Shown here one piece after another: positions 1 through 10,688 of a DNA stretch of 64,000 bases (position 1 is its first letter; every line of letters begins with the position of its first letter). Location: NCBI GenBank assembly GCA_009761415.1, contig QUOL01000017.1, positions 620,001 to 684,000 of the forward strand. The letters are read 5' to 3'. Both the position numbers and the translations under genes were made by a program. The notes under the pieces were generated by a model, which saw only the letters and a program-made list of their open reading frames with translations, ran no database searches and had not been told where the DNA came from. The stretch comes from Sarcomyxa edulis. Its lineage: Eukaryota > Basidiomycota > Agaricomycetes > Agaricales > Mycenaceae.

Positions 1-19
1 CTCGCTCGCTCCCTCTGTT

Positions 20-553
20 CTACTTACGCTTACTTCTATTTGAATGATTGATTGATTTATACTCTGAATGAATGATGATCCAGATGAAAGTCGGGTTATA
101 TTGCGTAGAGATGATGAGATTACATTCATTGCATTGAAAACACTGCCACAGGTCAGAGCAAAAGAGGAGGACATGTTCCTTGATGGCACAATGGTTGCAC
201 ATCGGGGGCGAGATGGTGTGAGTCGTCGTCGGTCGACACGATGATCGTGGGCGTCATTGTCTGTGTAGTGGGCGAAGATATGATACTTGCGTTTGTCAAA
301 GTCGGTTGACGGTGAACATGACAATAGTCGGGGCTGTCGATGTTGAAACTGTGGACGGCGTCGTCATGATTAGGGAGTGAGTCGGCGAGGTAGATGTCAG
401 AGTGGTAGGCGCGATGAAGCTGATGTCGGATGACCTGCCGATGTTGTTGTAGTGATACTTTGAGCGACAGTAAATAAATGCCTTATGGATGTGGGTGTCG
501 CTGAACCAGGTGTTTGTTGATCGAGGTCCTGCATTATCTGTCGATTTTGGCAT
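20..553 (-). pseudogene. Decayed hypothetical gene, paralogue of 4623-5066
   Basis: I do not recognise the family. Read on the minus strand, the stretch is alignable by eye with the minus-strand segment at 4623-5066: both have a short intron acceptor followed by a VDSxL start, a conserved (C)R(S/T)SIN(K/Q)xLVQ motif, and a later xxIYxAxSxxxHDDxxxxxxxD motif. Here the frame is broken: a stop follows the VDSDLSINAKIDR part, and another occurs after the LVQ motif. The distal part (20-202) is an open cysteine-rich stretch (five Cys in CNHC, C, CFQC and NECN context) that might be a separate exon. The 3' end runs close to the window edge. Coding in the past is likely from the paralogy; the present copy looks inactive. 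Confidence 0.4.
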
Positions 554-891
554 TAATACTGAGATCAGAATCGACTAAGAAGTAGATAGACTTACCTGTG
601 CATCGATTGGTTAATAGATGAATTAGTTCGACGACAGATGCGTTAGCAAGGAGAGTCGCGGTGATTGTTCAAGCTGAACAACGGTTACCTACGAGGTCGA
701 CAGATCAGTCTGAAGGAAATTGGACTCTCAACATCGGATCGGTCAAAGGTCAACGATCTGTCGAAGTAAAGTCTGGAAATGACTCGCAAAATGTGGAAGG
801 AAACGAGATATATACACACCTATCCCTGAACGACACCGATGTGTTCGAAATGAGTCAAGGAAAATAACCATTGTCAGTGGCGAAACGAGAT

Positions 892-1203
892 TCAAGACGC
901 GGCGATAAACATGGAGGAAGGAGTTTTGGCTGTATCATCGATGGCAGCGCGATATAAGTATACTCGCACCGGCCGTTTTAGTTCTAACTCTCGTTCGATC
1001 TCATTTCTCGACTTCTCAGCTATTTCGCGATTTTCAAGATCCATATACCGTCCTGACAAGCTACACCACGCTGACAACGACCGAAATTCCAAAGAGGATG
1101 CGACTGGTGTCCTGAGGCGTGGCTCTTGGATTTCGTAGAATGTACTGTAATTGTGTCTGTGAGTTGAATTGTCGGGGAAAGTGATGATAGCGTTGGTGAG
1201 CAA
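892..1203 (-). CDS. Hypothetical 103-residue protein or exon
   Basis: An open frame of 103 codons with natural-looking composition: a charged, helix-prone middle (ENREIAEKSRNEIERELELK) that would form an amphipathic or coiled-coil helix, followed by RPVRVYLYRAAIDD. The helix vaguely recalls the N-terminal helix of fungal G-alpha proteins, but no P-loop GTP-binding motif follows, so I do not assign it. The start at 1203 is only the first in-frame ATG; no intron is needed to keep it open. The plus strand of the same DNA also carries a 75-codon frame, which I take to be the shadow. The nearest neighbour is the inverted-repeat element beginning 57 bases upstream. Confidence 0.35.
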   Translation of the reverse strand: MLTNAIITFPDNSTHRHNYSTFYEIQEPRLRTPVASSLEFRSLSAWCSLSGRYMDLENREIAEKSRNEIERELELKRPVRVYLYRAAIDDTAKTPSSMFIAAS

Positions 1204-1259
1204 AGAACAGTGAGCGTTTCCGTGAATGCTATCGAACGTCAGTCAAGACGATAGGAATA

Positions 1260-1689
1260 CAGTAGACTTGCTCATAATGCATACGCTCCGGACACCCCCC
1301 GAGGCTATGCATTATGGGGTTTATGCAACAGGGTATGTGTCACATCCAAGTGACACCGTGTTACTCCCGGCTAGGGCGTGACATAGTGGACGCATCAGGT
1401 AGCATTACTACGAAATAAGTCCTGATGCATCAATTGGCTGCATATATGGGCTTCTTTGGTCTAGGTTTTGTGAAAGAATGTCAAATATGTACCACTAATA
1501 TGTGCTCAAAACTAGCCAACATGCCTTCTCATAATGCATATCCCGCCAAAACCGGCCACCAGAGACCTATGCATTATGCGTTATGCATTTTGCAAGATTT
1601 TACCTGCGTCCCAACGTGGTTCCATGCAAAACCTTATGCACTATGAGATTTATGCAACATGACCGTATGCATTATGAGCAAGTCTACTG
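1260..1689. mobile_element. MITE-like element with TA target duplication
   Basis: A 430 bp element bounded by perfect inverted repeats: the 26-27 bp arm beginning CAGTAGACTTGCTCATAATG at 1260 recurs in reverse complement ending at 1689. The dinucleotide TA directly flanks both ends (1258-1259 and 1690-1691), and the inverted identity even extends one base further. Length, absence of any transposase ORF and TA duplication fit a Tc1/mariner-type non-autonomous MITE. The interior is rich in repeated ATGCAT/TATGCA words, including subterminal near-repeats (TTTATGCAACA at about 1320 and again at about 1649). Perfect arms suggest recent insertion. Confidence 0.85.
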
Positions 1690-1709
1690 TATGAAACGCA
1701 AACACGACA

Positions 1710-2076
1710 TACTTGTCAGTTCAACTCGTTTCCAGAGCTCGGTTTTCGCTCGCGACGTGCTCGGATTGAATACAGCAGATGAACTAGTACTGTCGCATTG
1801 TAAAATGCATCGATTCCAGGTAGTCGTGCCAAAATATCAACGAGCACCCGTGTCTCGTGTCAGTAAAGAAGTCGTGGTCAGAATAGAATCGGGGAGATTC
1901 TGGTTTGCAAAGATTGGGGCACCTTGCCGGTACTCCCCCAGCTTTGAGACGATTTCCTGAACCTGGGACCGCTGTCCGTATCGATGCTGAAAGTCAGACT
2001 CGATTTGTGCAAGTGGGTGGTCGTAGCGATTTGTAGGGAAACACGAGCGCCCACAAGCCGCGCCTACTGCCGTCAC
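1710..2076 (-). pseudogene. Possible decayed minus-strand coding stretch
   Basis: Minus-strand frame 2076-1837 (79 codons) has natural composition (for example HPLAQIESDFQHRYGQRSQV) and ends in a stop at 1837. The reading continues in another frame as VLVDILARLPGIDAFYNATV, down to a stop near 1710. The joined text looks like one protein broken by a one-base shift. I recognise no domain. It could also be two exons with a very short intron that I cannot place. Confidence 0.25.
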
Positions 2077-3494
2077 GTCTTCGGTTGCATCCGAGCCTTC
2101 TCTTTCCTCCCTTCCTCTTTCTAGTTGAAAGATCTATAGAGCGATTCTGCACAGTGTCGACACAAATAGTACGCAATTTTATCTTCTCTTCGATTGGATC
2201 AATAATCTGCTAGCAGCCTCCGAAACAATGGTATGATACACTTGGTATCTTCGAATTCTTCGTTGGCGGAAGTGGGAAGTCTCGTTGAAAGGTACAAATC
2301 CTATGGATATATCTTTCGGCCCTTATAACTGCTGAGCGATGACTTCAAAACAGACTTCTCGAGTCGAGTCAATGAAGTACACGACTGACATAAGGGAGAA
2401 TCTAGAAATTGCTCGCAGTCCTTCCTCCCCGTTCTCTCCGGGCGAAAGCCCACGAGGCAAACTTGCGTCTACTTCGTTGCGGGCCCATCCTTGTCCATTC
2501 GATGAGCTGGGGTCGCTCCGTTGGCATGTTTGTTTGTTTTCGTGAGCATCGCCCACGGAGTTCTATTGTGATGCGATGAAAATGAGCGAGATGCACCAAA
2601 GCTGCGGATGAACTGTTCCCCCGCTATTCACTATAGGCAGAGATGAATAGCGTGCCATCGTGGTTAACGTGCCCTTTGATGCGATGTTGAATTGATTCCT
2701 CTCTGGTGACCTTTCGCTAACTGATGTACTTTCTATGTTTCATATCTTCATGTTGTGTCCTATCGGATATGGATGAGGCCTCACGACAGGAGCGGCGGCT
2801 CCTACAGATGAGAAGATAGTCTTCACCGGCAAAGATGCCGCAGAACAGACGCGCAATCGTCGGTGCCGTTGTATCCCCCTGTCAGGACTTCGAGCATGAG
2901 TTGGCCGTGGTTCGGGCCTCTTCCTGGAGCGCTGCGGAAGTCTTCTCGGTAGTTCTGATGACCAGGGATAGATGCCTCAATGTTGTATTTGATCCTGTCG
3001 ATAAGTCGGAGCTCGAGATAGCTTACCCTACGATATCAATACAGTGCTGACTGCTGATCTTTCAATGTCAAACAAAACATATGCGGTCCCTGCTTCCATT
3101 TTGTGTTCTCGCAAACCGATGAGGCCTCGCGACAGAAGAGGGCACCAGAGACGAGGGAGAGCTATCGACACGGGTGCAGGAGGCCGCCTCCCTCGGGAAA
3201 AGGAGCCCCTTGTTGACGAGGGTGTGTGAGCCACGCTATGCACTGCTCTTGGTCCTGGAGCGCTGTCGAAGTAGTGAGCTCAGAACTTGGCTTGATGCCC
3301 TCGAGGTGAGGGTTAACTCACCATTCATCTAATCGAGCTCGCGTCGAACCTCGTGCTTGTACGCGTGGCGTTCCTCCATCATTTGTTTATTCTATTGTTG
3401 CTTAGTCTGCAACGTTTCAACCTGCATCGTACGCGCGTAGACTGCACAATAGATGATAGTAAGTAAATTTGGAACAAGATATCCTTTGAGTGGC
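2077..3494. other. No supported gene
   Basis: Only short overlapping frames on both strands are present and none has convincing composition or splice structure. A short direct similarity exists between about 2770-2800 and 3113-3140: both contain GATGAGGCCTC followed by CGACAG and an AG-rich run. It may be a small dispersed repeat. Confidence 0.3.
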
Positions 3495-3910
3495 TCAACG
3501 TACCATCGTTGGTGATGCCTCTAGCACTGTTATCCACAATTCTGCCTCAGCGTTCATGTGAATTTCAGCATTAAAGATAGTAACACTTCGTCCATGATGC
3601 CTTTCGATGTGCCACTCATCTGTGTCTGGAGAGGCTGGAGTTTGGCTGGAGTTGTGTTGAATTGACCAGTCATCCAATGTACGTCTCTGTGTATCAGATT
3701 ACTTCAAGTGACAATTGGAGAATCGGTGTTAATTCGTGCCCATATGAGGAAGAACAACTAGGATATGTGGTCACGAAGAATACATTCAAAACACTGGACA
3801 AACTGAGGGCTTCTATGGATACAAGCAAGACGTGCTTCCGTATAACATTCGCAATAGCAGTCCTACCCGCAACAACAATAGACCGCTACAAGCTCGCGAC
3901 CTATTTCGAT

Positions 3911-4388
3911 TGAGAAGGTGGCCGTTTCTTTCGAAGTTCACGACTGGGGCTATTCTCAGAAGGTGTTTTGTCGGAATGTGTCTTGCTAGAAGACTTTCCA
4001 GAACCTAACGAAAATTCGGAAGAAGTGCCATGAGACTTGCGAGATGCTGATATCAGAAAAAGGTAACAAACAAGGTGGATATGGAACGCACCAGCTTTGC
4101 TTTACCACCTGCTTTGGCCGACTTATCCGTCATCAGACTAAATCCTTCATCTTCGACCAGGGTTTCAGAGACGGATGGCAATGTTGCAGACGTAGATCTC
4201 AGTGTTGCGGAGTCAGATGCCGGTGTCGCCGTCTCTGTCTGCTGGATTTGAGGTGCGCGTGGACTGGGATGCGTAGATAGAGCTGGTCGATAATCGTATC
4301 CGTTGTTGGTATGTGCGCAAGGGAGGTATTTAGGGGCAGAGTCTTCCGAAGAAGGCCTTGTATCGGGCCAATAATATGCTACTGGCAT
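3911..4388 (-). CDS. Hypothetical Ser/Thr-rich, basic-tailed protein
   Basis: The first exon runs from the ATG at 4388 to about 4087 (SSEDSAPKYLPC, then a Ser/Thr/Pro-rich middle, then MTDKSAKAGGKAKLV). A second open stretch follows at about 4044-3911, beginning ASRKSHGTSSEFSLGSGKSS, very rich in Ser and Lys, with basic tail RELRKKRPPSQSK and stop TAG at 3911. The link between them would be an intron ending in TATCAG at about 4043. I cannot make the best donor (GTGCGT) give the right phase, so the exon boundary is uncertain. Composition suggests a disordered, possibly nuclear protein. No domain recognised. Confidence 0.35.
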
Positions 4389-4622
4389 TGGGTTCGTTGA
4401 GCATCAGACTTGGTCGAACAGATGTTTATATAGGCGCACCTCGAGAATGGCGTGGGACAAGCATGGCGTGGCGTGAGGACAGTTATTATTCTCTCCTTTG
4501 AGAGAACAACAGCGAGCGATGGAATGCTACGTCAATAATTACACGTTTGCGTCTTAGGGCACAATAGAATTATAAAATTAGCTATGGTACTTGAGGCGTG
4601 CGTGTTTCCAGTGCTAAGCCGC
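4389..4622. other. No supported gene
   Basis: Short intergenic stretch containing a small direct repeat of CATGGCGTGG/AATGGCGTGG at about 4447-4476. Nothing else seen. Confidence 0.3.
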
Positions 4623-5607
4623 CTACTCAGCTCTACGTCGCATGGGATCTGCATGATCCATGTGATAACTTTGCGATGAGAAACAATTGATGGTGAGGAT
4701 AAGAATCTTCGTGGCCATATTGTTCGAAGCCGAAGTCGGTTCACAGTAGAAGTATTTGTAGGGATTATCAAGGTCGAACTGGTAGATAGAGTTATTGATG
4801 TCGTCGTCGTGGTCAGAGTATGAGTTGGCGATGTAGATCCCGAAGCTTTGTGAGGTGGGTGTGACGAAGCTTCTGTCGGATGAAAAGCTGGACTCCCCTG
4901 ATGGCACCGAGAACGTTCTGGCGATACTGCCCTTGACGGTAAATGCATGCCTCGCGCCGTTCCAGAAGTGCAAGAATTCCTGAACAAGGCACTGGTTGAT
5001 TGAACTCCTGCAATATGTATCAGCTACGGCATTGAGATTGGAGTCAACTATGAAGTGGGTAGACTCACATTCCATAGAATAATTTACAGACAAAGTCGTG
5101 TTCAAAAAAGGAGGCCACGATGATTGTTGCGATGACGATAGTTCCATATTTGGAGAAGCAATATTGGAAGGCTGAGAGTACGGAGGCGTAGTTGGAGACG
5201 TCGCATTGGACTGTGTTGATCTCGTATGAGGGATTTGTGGCTTTGAGTGATTTGACTGCTGACGCAGCGTTTGTGGGGTTTGTGTTCAGGATGCTGACTC
5301 TCGCGCCTGATTCGAGTAGCATTGAGGTGATGATGAGGCCTATACCTGAGCTACCGCCTGTCGAGGTATCACTCTGATGAACACAGCGTCTTTTCTGTGC
5401 GATGCGAGAGCTTTTGCTTACCAGTAACGACGGCATGCAAGCCATCCAGGGCTACATATTTATCTGCTTTGGCTATCTAACACGAAGAAGGACGGTAGTG
5501 GGATGCGGTCGGTGTCAGTCAGCAGGTGAGAGCATAGAGGGTTAGTGGCATTCAAGCTATGAGCGACTAGTACCTATTCTTGCACCAGCTGTGAGAATTG
5601 TCGGCAT
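4623..5607 (-). pseudogene. Short-chain dehydrogenase N-terminal half joined to an unrelated tail
   Basis: Start ATG at 5607. Exons 5607-5574, 5472-5422 and 5357 onward splice in phase through GT-AG introns to give MPTILTAGARI-AKADKYVALDG-LHAVV-TGGSSGIG. TGGSSGIG is the cofactor-binding TGxxxGIG motif of classical SDRs, and NTVQCDVSNYASVLSAF supplies the usual D-V segment after the second strand. After FSKYGTIVIA the SDR pattern stops: no NAG motif, catalytic Ser or YxxxK follows. The frame instead enters a hydrophobic run and, after a likely 41-nt intron (about 5087-5047), a tail paralogous to 20-553 (RSSINQCLVQEF, FGIYIANSYSDHDDD), ending RRRAE at 4623. I infer a truncated SDR fused to another broken gene, unlikely to be an active oxidoreductase. 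Confidence 0.55.
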
Positions 5608-6531
5608 GACGAGGACTGCTTTTAGTGAGACAATTGAGCGAGACTCGGGCGGTAGAAATGTCGCGTTGACTCTCTTTCTGCAGTCAAAAGACAGGCATCC
5701 AGTTTCCAGTAGAGGGAGATCCAAGAGATCCAAGAGCGGTACTGAGAACACGAGAAGATCGATACAGATGAAGCTTTGATGGCTGGCGGTCAGTTGGCGG
5801 TCAGTTGAGCGGTGACGGTGCGCCGCACATATCCAACGTAGAATAATGACCTAGTGTGTCCCAGATTTACTGAACGGAGGTTTGTGGCTTGGGAGAGGGT
5901 GTCTTAGAGTTTCGATGTGGACAAGCATGCATGATGGATTTGTTAACGTTATCGAAGGCGACACGTCGAATCGTTGACCAGGATTCAGAACAGAAAATGA
6001 ACGTGTCAGACAGATGACATCCGATCGGTCCACGGTCTCCAAGAAATCGGACCCGTCAAGACAAATGTTACGCTGTGTCCTGTGGCATGCAGGATTGATG
6101 AAGGAAAGACATTTCGGTGGCTACAAATGTGAATTCGACAACAGATCCTGAATCTTTTCAAGTGAAGGTATTTGAGCTGGTTCCGGAGTACTCTGGGCAG
6201 AGGACACGACAGAGATTCTGAGAGAAAGACATATCGGGGGATGGCACGATGAACTGCAGCTGAAGCGCACTGGCGTCTAAGTTGGTCGGCGCTCAAAAGA
6301 GCAATCGAGGCTCGGCCAATTCGGACTGGCACTGCACACTTTCTTCTCGTCAAAATGCTGTGAGTCGGGCGTTTATTGCGTCCTTTCTTCTTCTCTGGGC
6401 CCTTTTCGGTCCTTTGGGTCCATCTGGTCGCATCTCCCGTCGATTCTGCGCATTTCAATACCCAGATCATTGTGAATCGACCCTTCCAACGCAACTGACG
6501 TCGAAATAATCCTGGAATCTCTTGTGGGACC
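5608..6531. other. Intergenic region between divergent genes
   Basis: 924 bases between the minus-strand SDR start and the plus-strand coiled-coil gene. A 240-codon minus-strand frame covers 6006-6728, but it overlaps the first coding exons of the plus-strand gene and has shadow-like composition, so I do not call it. The region may hold both promoters. A TTGGCGGTCAG pair at about 5785-5805 is a short tandem repeat. No clear TATA element. Confidence 0.3.
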
Positions 6532-9262
6532 ATGTCTGGATCTGCGCATGGTTCTGATGATACAGAAGGGTAAGGCATGCCGTCTCTCACGCTTGTAATT
6601 GTCTCTGAATTTCTTTTGAACAGGCCGATCCTTCGTGACTTTGTGAACAGAAACATCGTCGATGATCCTCGCAGAACTCCCTCTCCTCGGTCAGAACTTC
6701 TTTCTCCTGCCTCCAACCGTCCAGGCACTGTAGAGATACGCGTTCCTCGTCAGGCCAGTTCTCGGTATCGCCGTACTCGCGAACTAGCTCTCAGGAACGT
6801 CCCTGCCAAAGAACTTCTCGGCCGTCTCATCAATCAGGAATACCAGTCGAGACAGTTCAGTAAAGCCCTCCGCCAATCGTTCGAACGTATTCAGGCGGAA
6901 GTCAGTCGTGCTGACGAAGCTGTACGTGCCTTCAACGATGCTACGCAGCATATCCGGACTATCAACGAAGCTAAAATCATCGCGATTCAAGAGGCATCGA
7001 GGGCGAAGGAGGACTTGAGGTTGTACAAGTTTCAACTCGACAATGCGCAGAGGGAGATATTGCGAGCTCAGGATGTGGTCAAGATGTTGGAGGAACAGAG
7101 GGATGCGGCGGAGATTGCTGCAGCAAAGGCTCGAACGACGGCTCGGAGGATGAATGAAGAACGTTTAATCGTTAATGCGAGGGAGGGAGGTAGACGGCTG
7201 GGTTTCGAGGCTGGATTTAGGCGTGCACAGGAGGGACTACGAAACAGAGACCCAGATGCTCGCAGGAGGTATCAAGCTGACCTCGATTTCATGGGCATCG
7301 ACTACATTCCTGAGGATCGATATCTTACGCGCCAACAGCAGCCTCAGGACGTCGATCAGCTACAAGACGACGATTCCGACGATGCCAGCTCTATCCACAC
7401 CTATACACCACCTCGACATTCCCCCAACGTCATCCGTTTACCAGACGATATCCGTTTGCCAGACGATAACCGTTTGCCAAGCGATATACGTGACGGCGAC
7501 CCGATTTACATCCCAGAACCCATCACACTTCCTATCGCAGCTCCAGCACCATCGGTGATTCCACCACGCGTCGATCGACCTCCGAGTGTCAAAACGCCTG
7601 CAGTGGAAGTCTTCCAACTCGACATCCCCTCCGCAGACAACCTGAGCAGTCTCGGTATCAGACCCTCTAGTCGGAAAATTGCACAACAGCAAGATATCCG
7701 GCAGCCTCGTGCACCTTCACGCCAAACAAAAACACAGGCTAGATCTCGGTCGAGGTCTCGAGATGTACCCCGGACAACTATATTCCTTCATCATTTCAAG
7801 GCAACATCCCCATCCCTCCTCCGTATCAGATGTCGCAACCTCCGCCTCCTCTTGAAGACGACGACTACCGCTCTGACACGCGCTTTCGAGGTCCCGACGC
7901 TGCCCGCCCTCGCGATCATCCACGTCGTCGCTCCATCGATTCAGGTTCAGCGTCGACCCGTCTATCCTCGTTGGCCATCGTAAGCGCACCCAGCTCAAAC
8001 GCTCGACCACGAGACGGAGGGTCTAGGAGGGCGGAGTTGAGTATCATTCCGGAGGATCTGAATAGTAGACAAACAAGTCCGGTGGTTAGCAGACGATCGC
8101 GGGAGGGGAGTCGACCTGTGTCGTCGATGTCTGAACGGCCCCCTGCAGTTCCGTCGAAAGGTGGAGGCTCTGCGTATGATGATGCTTTGAGCGTGGGTGG
8201 AGGGAGTAATATCACGACGCGTGAACATCAACGTCGATGGGACAGTCAGAGGAATCGGGAGGCGATGCAGAGGGCTGCTGACCCGTATGACAGAGCAGCT
8301 GAAGATTGGACTCGACATCAGACTCCAGAGGTACGAGATATCCATTCGTTCGATAATCGTCTACTCTGACATCAATTCCAGGCCCGTCCCCCTCGTATAC
8401 GTCCCGCACATCTGACGACGCCGGCACCCCTTGCATCGTCTACCCCGAGACTGTCTGTAGCGCATCAGCGCAGCCGTACAATGTCTGCCAATTATCAGTC
8501 TTCGCCGCGATCGTCGTCCCAGCTTAGGAACAGCCAAGACGATATCAATATCCGCATCGAACCTCCAGTATGTACGCCTGCTATCTTTACACTCGCATTT
8601 CAATCTACTAAGACCAATCTCATCAGTCTCAGACTCCCACCGACACTCTTGGACACAACTCTTTCGCAGAAAACCAAAATCAGATGCTTAGTCCGAGGGC
8701 ATCACCTGCTCCGTCTCGACACGGCACGACTCTCGTTCCTACAGTACCCAACACGCCTACTATGCCGTCGGCTCCTCTTCAATGGCCGCAAGATGGCCAA
8801 CTGCCTTCGAATTTTGTTCCCGACTCGACATGCCGTTTCTCAGCAACGCAGTCCACCCCTTATCAGCAGGAGCGGCCTGCATCCAGGCCTCACTCTCGTC
8901 CATCATCTAGCATGGGACATCCAGTGTCTGTGCCTCCTCAAAACTACGCTCCTTCGAGACCTGCGAGTGTTCAATCTATTGCGTCTCGTCACAAAAGCCT
9001 CAACACGCCAGCAAGTGCCAACACCGGTCTGCCAGGAGACGGGCCACAGTCCATTCGACGGGTCCCTTCTAATGCCTCTATAGCTTCTGGGGGCTCTGAC
9101 GCGTCATTTGATCCCAACACGTATCTTGACCCGGCTTACTTGACTACTCCTGAAACTCGTGCTAACACTTATGCAAATGCTGGACCGACTCATTCGCGGT
9201 CACGCTCTCGGGCTAACTCTAATGCTTCCCAGCTGTCTTATCTAACATACCGCACGCACTGA
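6532..9262 (+). CDS. Coiled-coil and disordered Ser/Pro/Arg-rich protein, five exons
   Basis: Exons 6532-6569, 6624-about 8330 (with one apparent frameshift), 8382-8567 and 8627-9262; introns are 50-60 nt GT-AG and splice in phase (MSGSAHGSDDTEG-PILRDF at the first). Residues about 60-220 form a long charged helix (ALRQSFERIQAEVSRADEAV, KEDLRLYKFQLDNAQREILR), typical coiled coil. Then come three near-repeats of RLPDDIRLPDD type and a long Pro/Ser/Arg-rich disordered region to the C-terminus (SRSRSRANSNASQLSYL). Near 7770 the frame must change at a CCCC run for the protein to continue as PDNYIPSSFQGNIP, so this copy has a one-base loss or sequence error there. No catalytic domain. A scaffold or septation-type role would be pure guesswork. 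Confidence 0.75.
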
Positions 9263-9537
9263 AGGCTCTGCTACTTCATTCTCCGTTCTTCTGCTTACCC
9301 TATGGTCTCTATCTATACTCTTTGTGTTTATACCTCGGGTACTTCTTTGTCCTTTGAGTGCATGTATGGTGTCTGGAGATGTATGTACAACATGTAGTTA
9401 TGTACTCATAGAGATGAAACGCTAGTAGTTTCCAGCAGCCCCTCTTAAAGAAACAGAAAAATGACTGTATTGTGGATGCCGAGAACATGGCTGTGTGAGT
9501 TCAATCTGATTCCAATCTCTTGCTCTTACCACCATCA

Positions 9538-9612
9538 CAAGGGGGAGGCGCCGGCAAATGCCGAGACCGGGGGGGGAGGGAGGGAGGGGGGTCTTGAGGT
9601 CCTGACCGGGAA
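9538..9612. repeat. G-rich dispersed repeat, copy 1
   Basis: A purine run of GGGGGGGGAGGGAGGGAGGG type followed by GGTCTTGAGG and CCTGACCGGGAACTTAC. The same order (G run, GGTCTGGGACG, CCTAACCGGGAACTAC) recurs at about 10596-10668, downstream of the next gene. The G tracts could form a G-quadruplex. It could be the remnant of a short retroelement; I see no ends. Confidence 0.45.
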
Positions 9613-9825
9613 CTTACTGTCAAGTATCATATGAGGTTCTAATGAGATACTTCGAGTGCTCTTGTAAGAATTGAACCTTCCAACGCGACTTGCAGCATTA
9701 GAAATGGATTATTAGCCCGAAGAGAAGGTATCGGGACCCACGTGGGCCACGTGGACCGCCCATTATGGACCTTGTTCCTGAGAGACGTTACGTTTCTTCC
9801 TCACGATCGTGAGTGGCGTCTAAAA

Positions 9826-10566
9826 ATGGCCAAGAAAAAGAAGTCGACACAGGTGAGAACTTGTTCGCATGCTATGAACCCAACAATTCACCGTTTTTGC
9901 ATCTTACATATAGCCCAATCCACCTACGACTACCTCGCGACACTGTGATGTCTGTCAACTAGACAAGACGAACAAGGCTCGGACTCGGGACTTGACTCCA
10001 TTAGTGCGGATGGCTACAGAGACATTGACGATGACGACTGGTGCATGCCAAATACTGATGAAGGAGGTCTTTCGGACCTTCAGGTCAAGACTACGCAGCC
10101 GGCCGATTCCAATGACACTCACTTCGTGGAAAGGGACCCAAACCTGCTTTTAACACAAGCCAAAAACGACGATATACCAGGTGATATCGCGGTAGCCGAG
10201 GACAACCCGCGTACAACCACGGAACGCCCGTATCGTCTGTCTACTAGGAAGCGCCGGTTTGTGGACACCGGAGAATGGCGATGTGAAGATTGTGACGAGG
10301 GAATATCGGAGAGTGATCTGCTCTCGTGCAATTGTCCAGGATGTGAAATGAAGGCATGTACTGATTACTCTCTGACTCAAGTCTGAGAGTATCTTTCTTC
10401 GGTGTATCATCATTGCAAAAACTCATATTTATCCTCTATCTAGTACCATTTGGCCTGCCGGGGTCTTCTTGACCAGCCTGAGGAATGGTTCTGTGACGAT
10501 GAATGTACCAGTAATGCGGGGTTTCGTGTAGCTTCAAGTCGAAGAAAGCGCCGTAGAAATAATTAA
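9826..10566 (+). CDS. PHD-finger protein
   Basis: A C-terminal PHD zinc finger is clear: WRCEDCDEGISESDLL, SCNCPGCEMK, then after an intron YHLACRGLLDQPEEWFCDDE-C. This gives the C4-H-C3 ligand order with the Trp two residues before the last Cys pair. The intron 10354-10443 is GC-AG (AAG|GCATGT...TATCTAG), the only placement that keeps the finger in frame. The tail is basic (SSRRKRRRNN) and stops at 10566. Upstream, an acidic region (DSGLDSISADGYRDIDDDDW) precedes another basic cluster (RLSTRKRRF). The 5' end is uncertain: MAKKKKSTQ at 9826 splices (intron 9853-9913) into PNPPTTTSRHCDVCQL, but this frame does not match the acidic part without a shift near 9965. PHD fingers usually read histone H3 tails; a chromatin role is inferred. 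Confidence 0.7.
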
Positions 10567-10595
10567 TTGTGTGCCTTGTTATCGCCTAATATAGT

Positions 10596-10668
10596 AATAA
10601 TTTCCCTTTTGGGAAAGGGGGGGGAGGGAGGGAGGGGGTCTGGGACGCCCTAACCGGGAACTACAACC
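10596..10668. repeat. G-rich dispersed repeat, copy 2
   Basis: Counterpart of 9538-9612, 30 bases after the PHD gene stop. It starts with a small hairpin (TTTCCC-TTTT-GGGAAA) running into the G tract, then GGTCTGGGACGCCCTAACCG. Being downstream of both neighbouring genes, it might influence 3'-end formation, but that is only inference. Confidence 0.45.
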
Positions 10669-10688
10669 TCGGGTGGGGGAATCCTATC

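Noticed and set aside
6006..6728. 240-codon minus-strand ORF
   Set aside because: It overlaps the first exons of the spliced plus-strand coiled-coil gene and its text is shadow-like.
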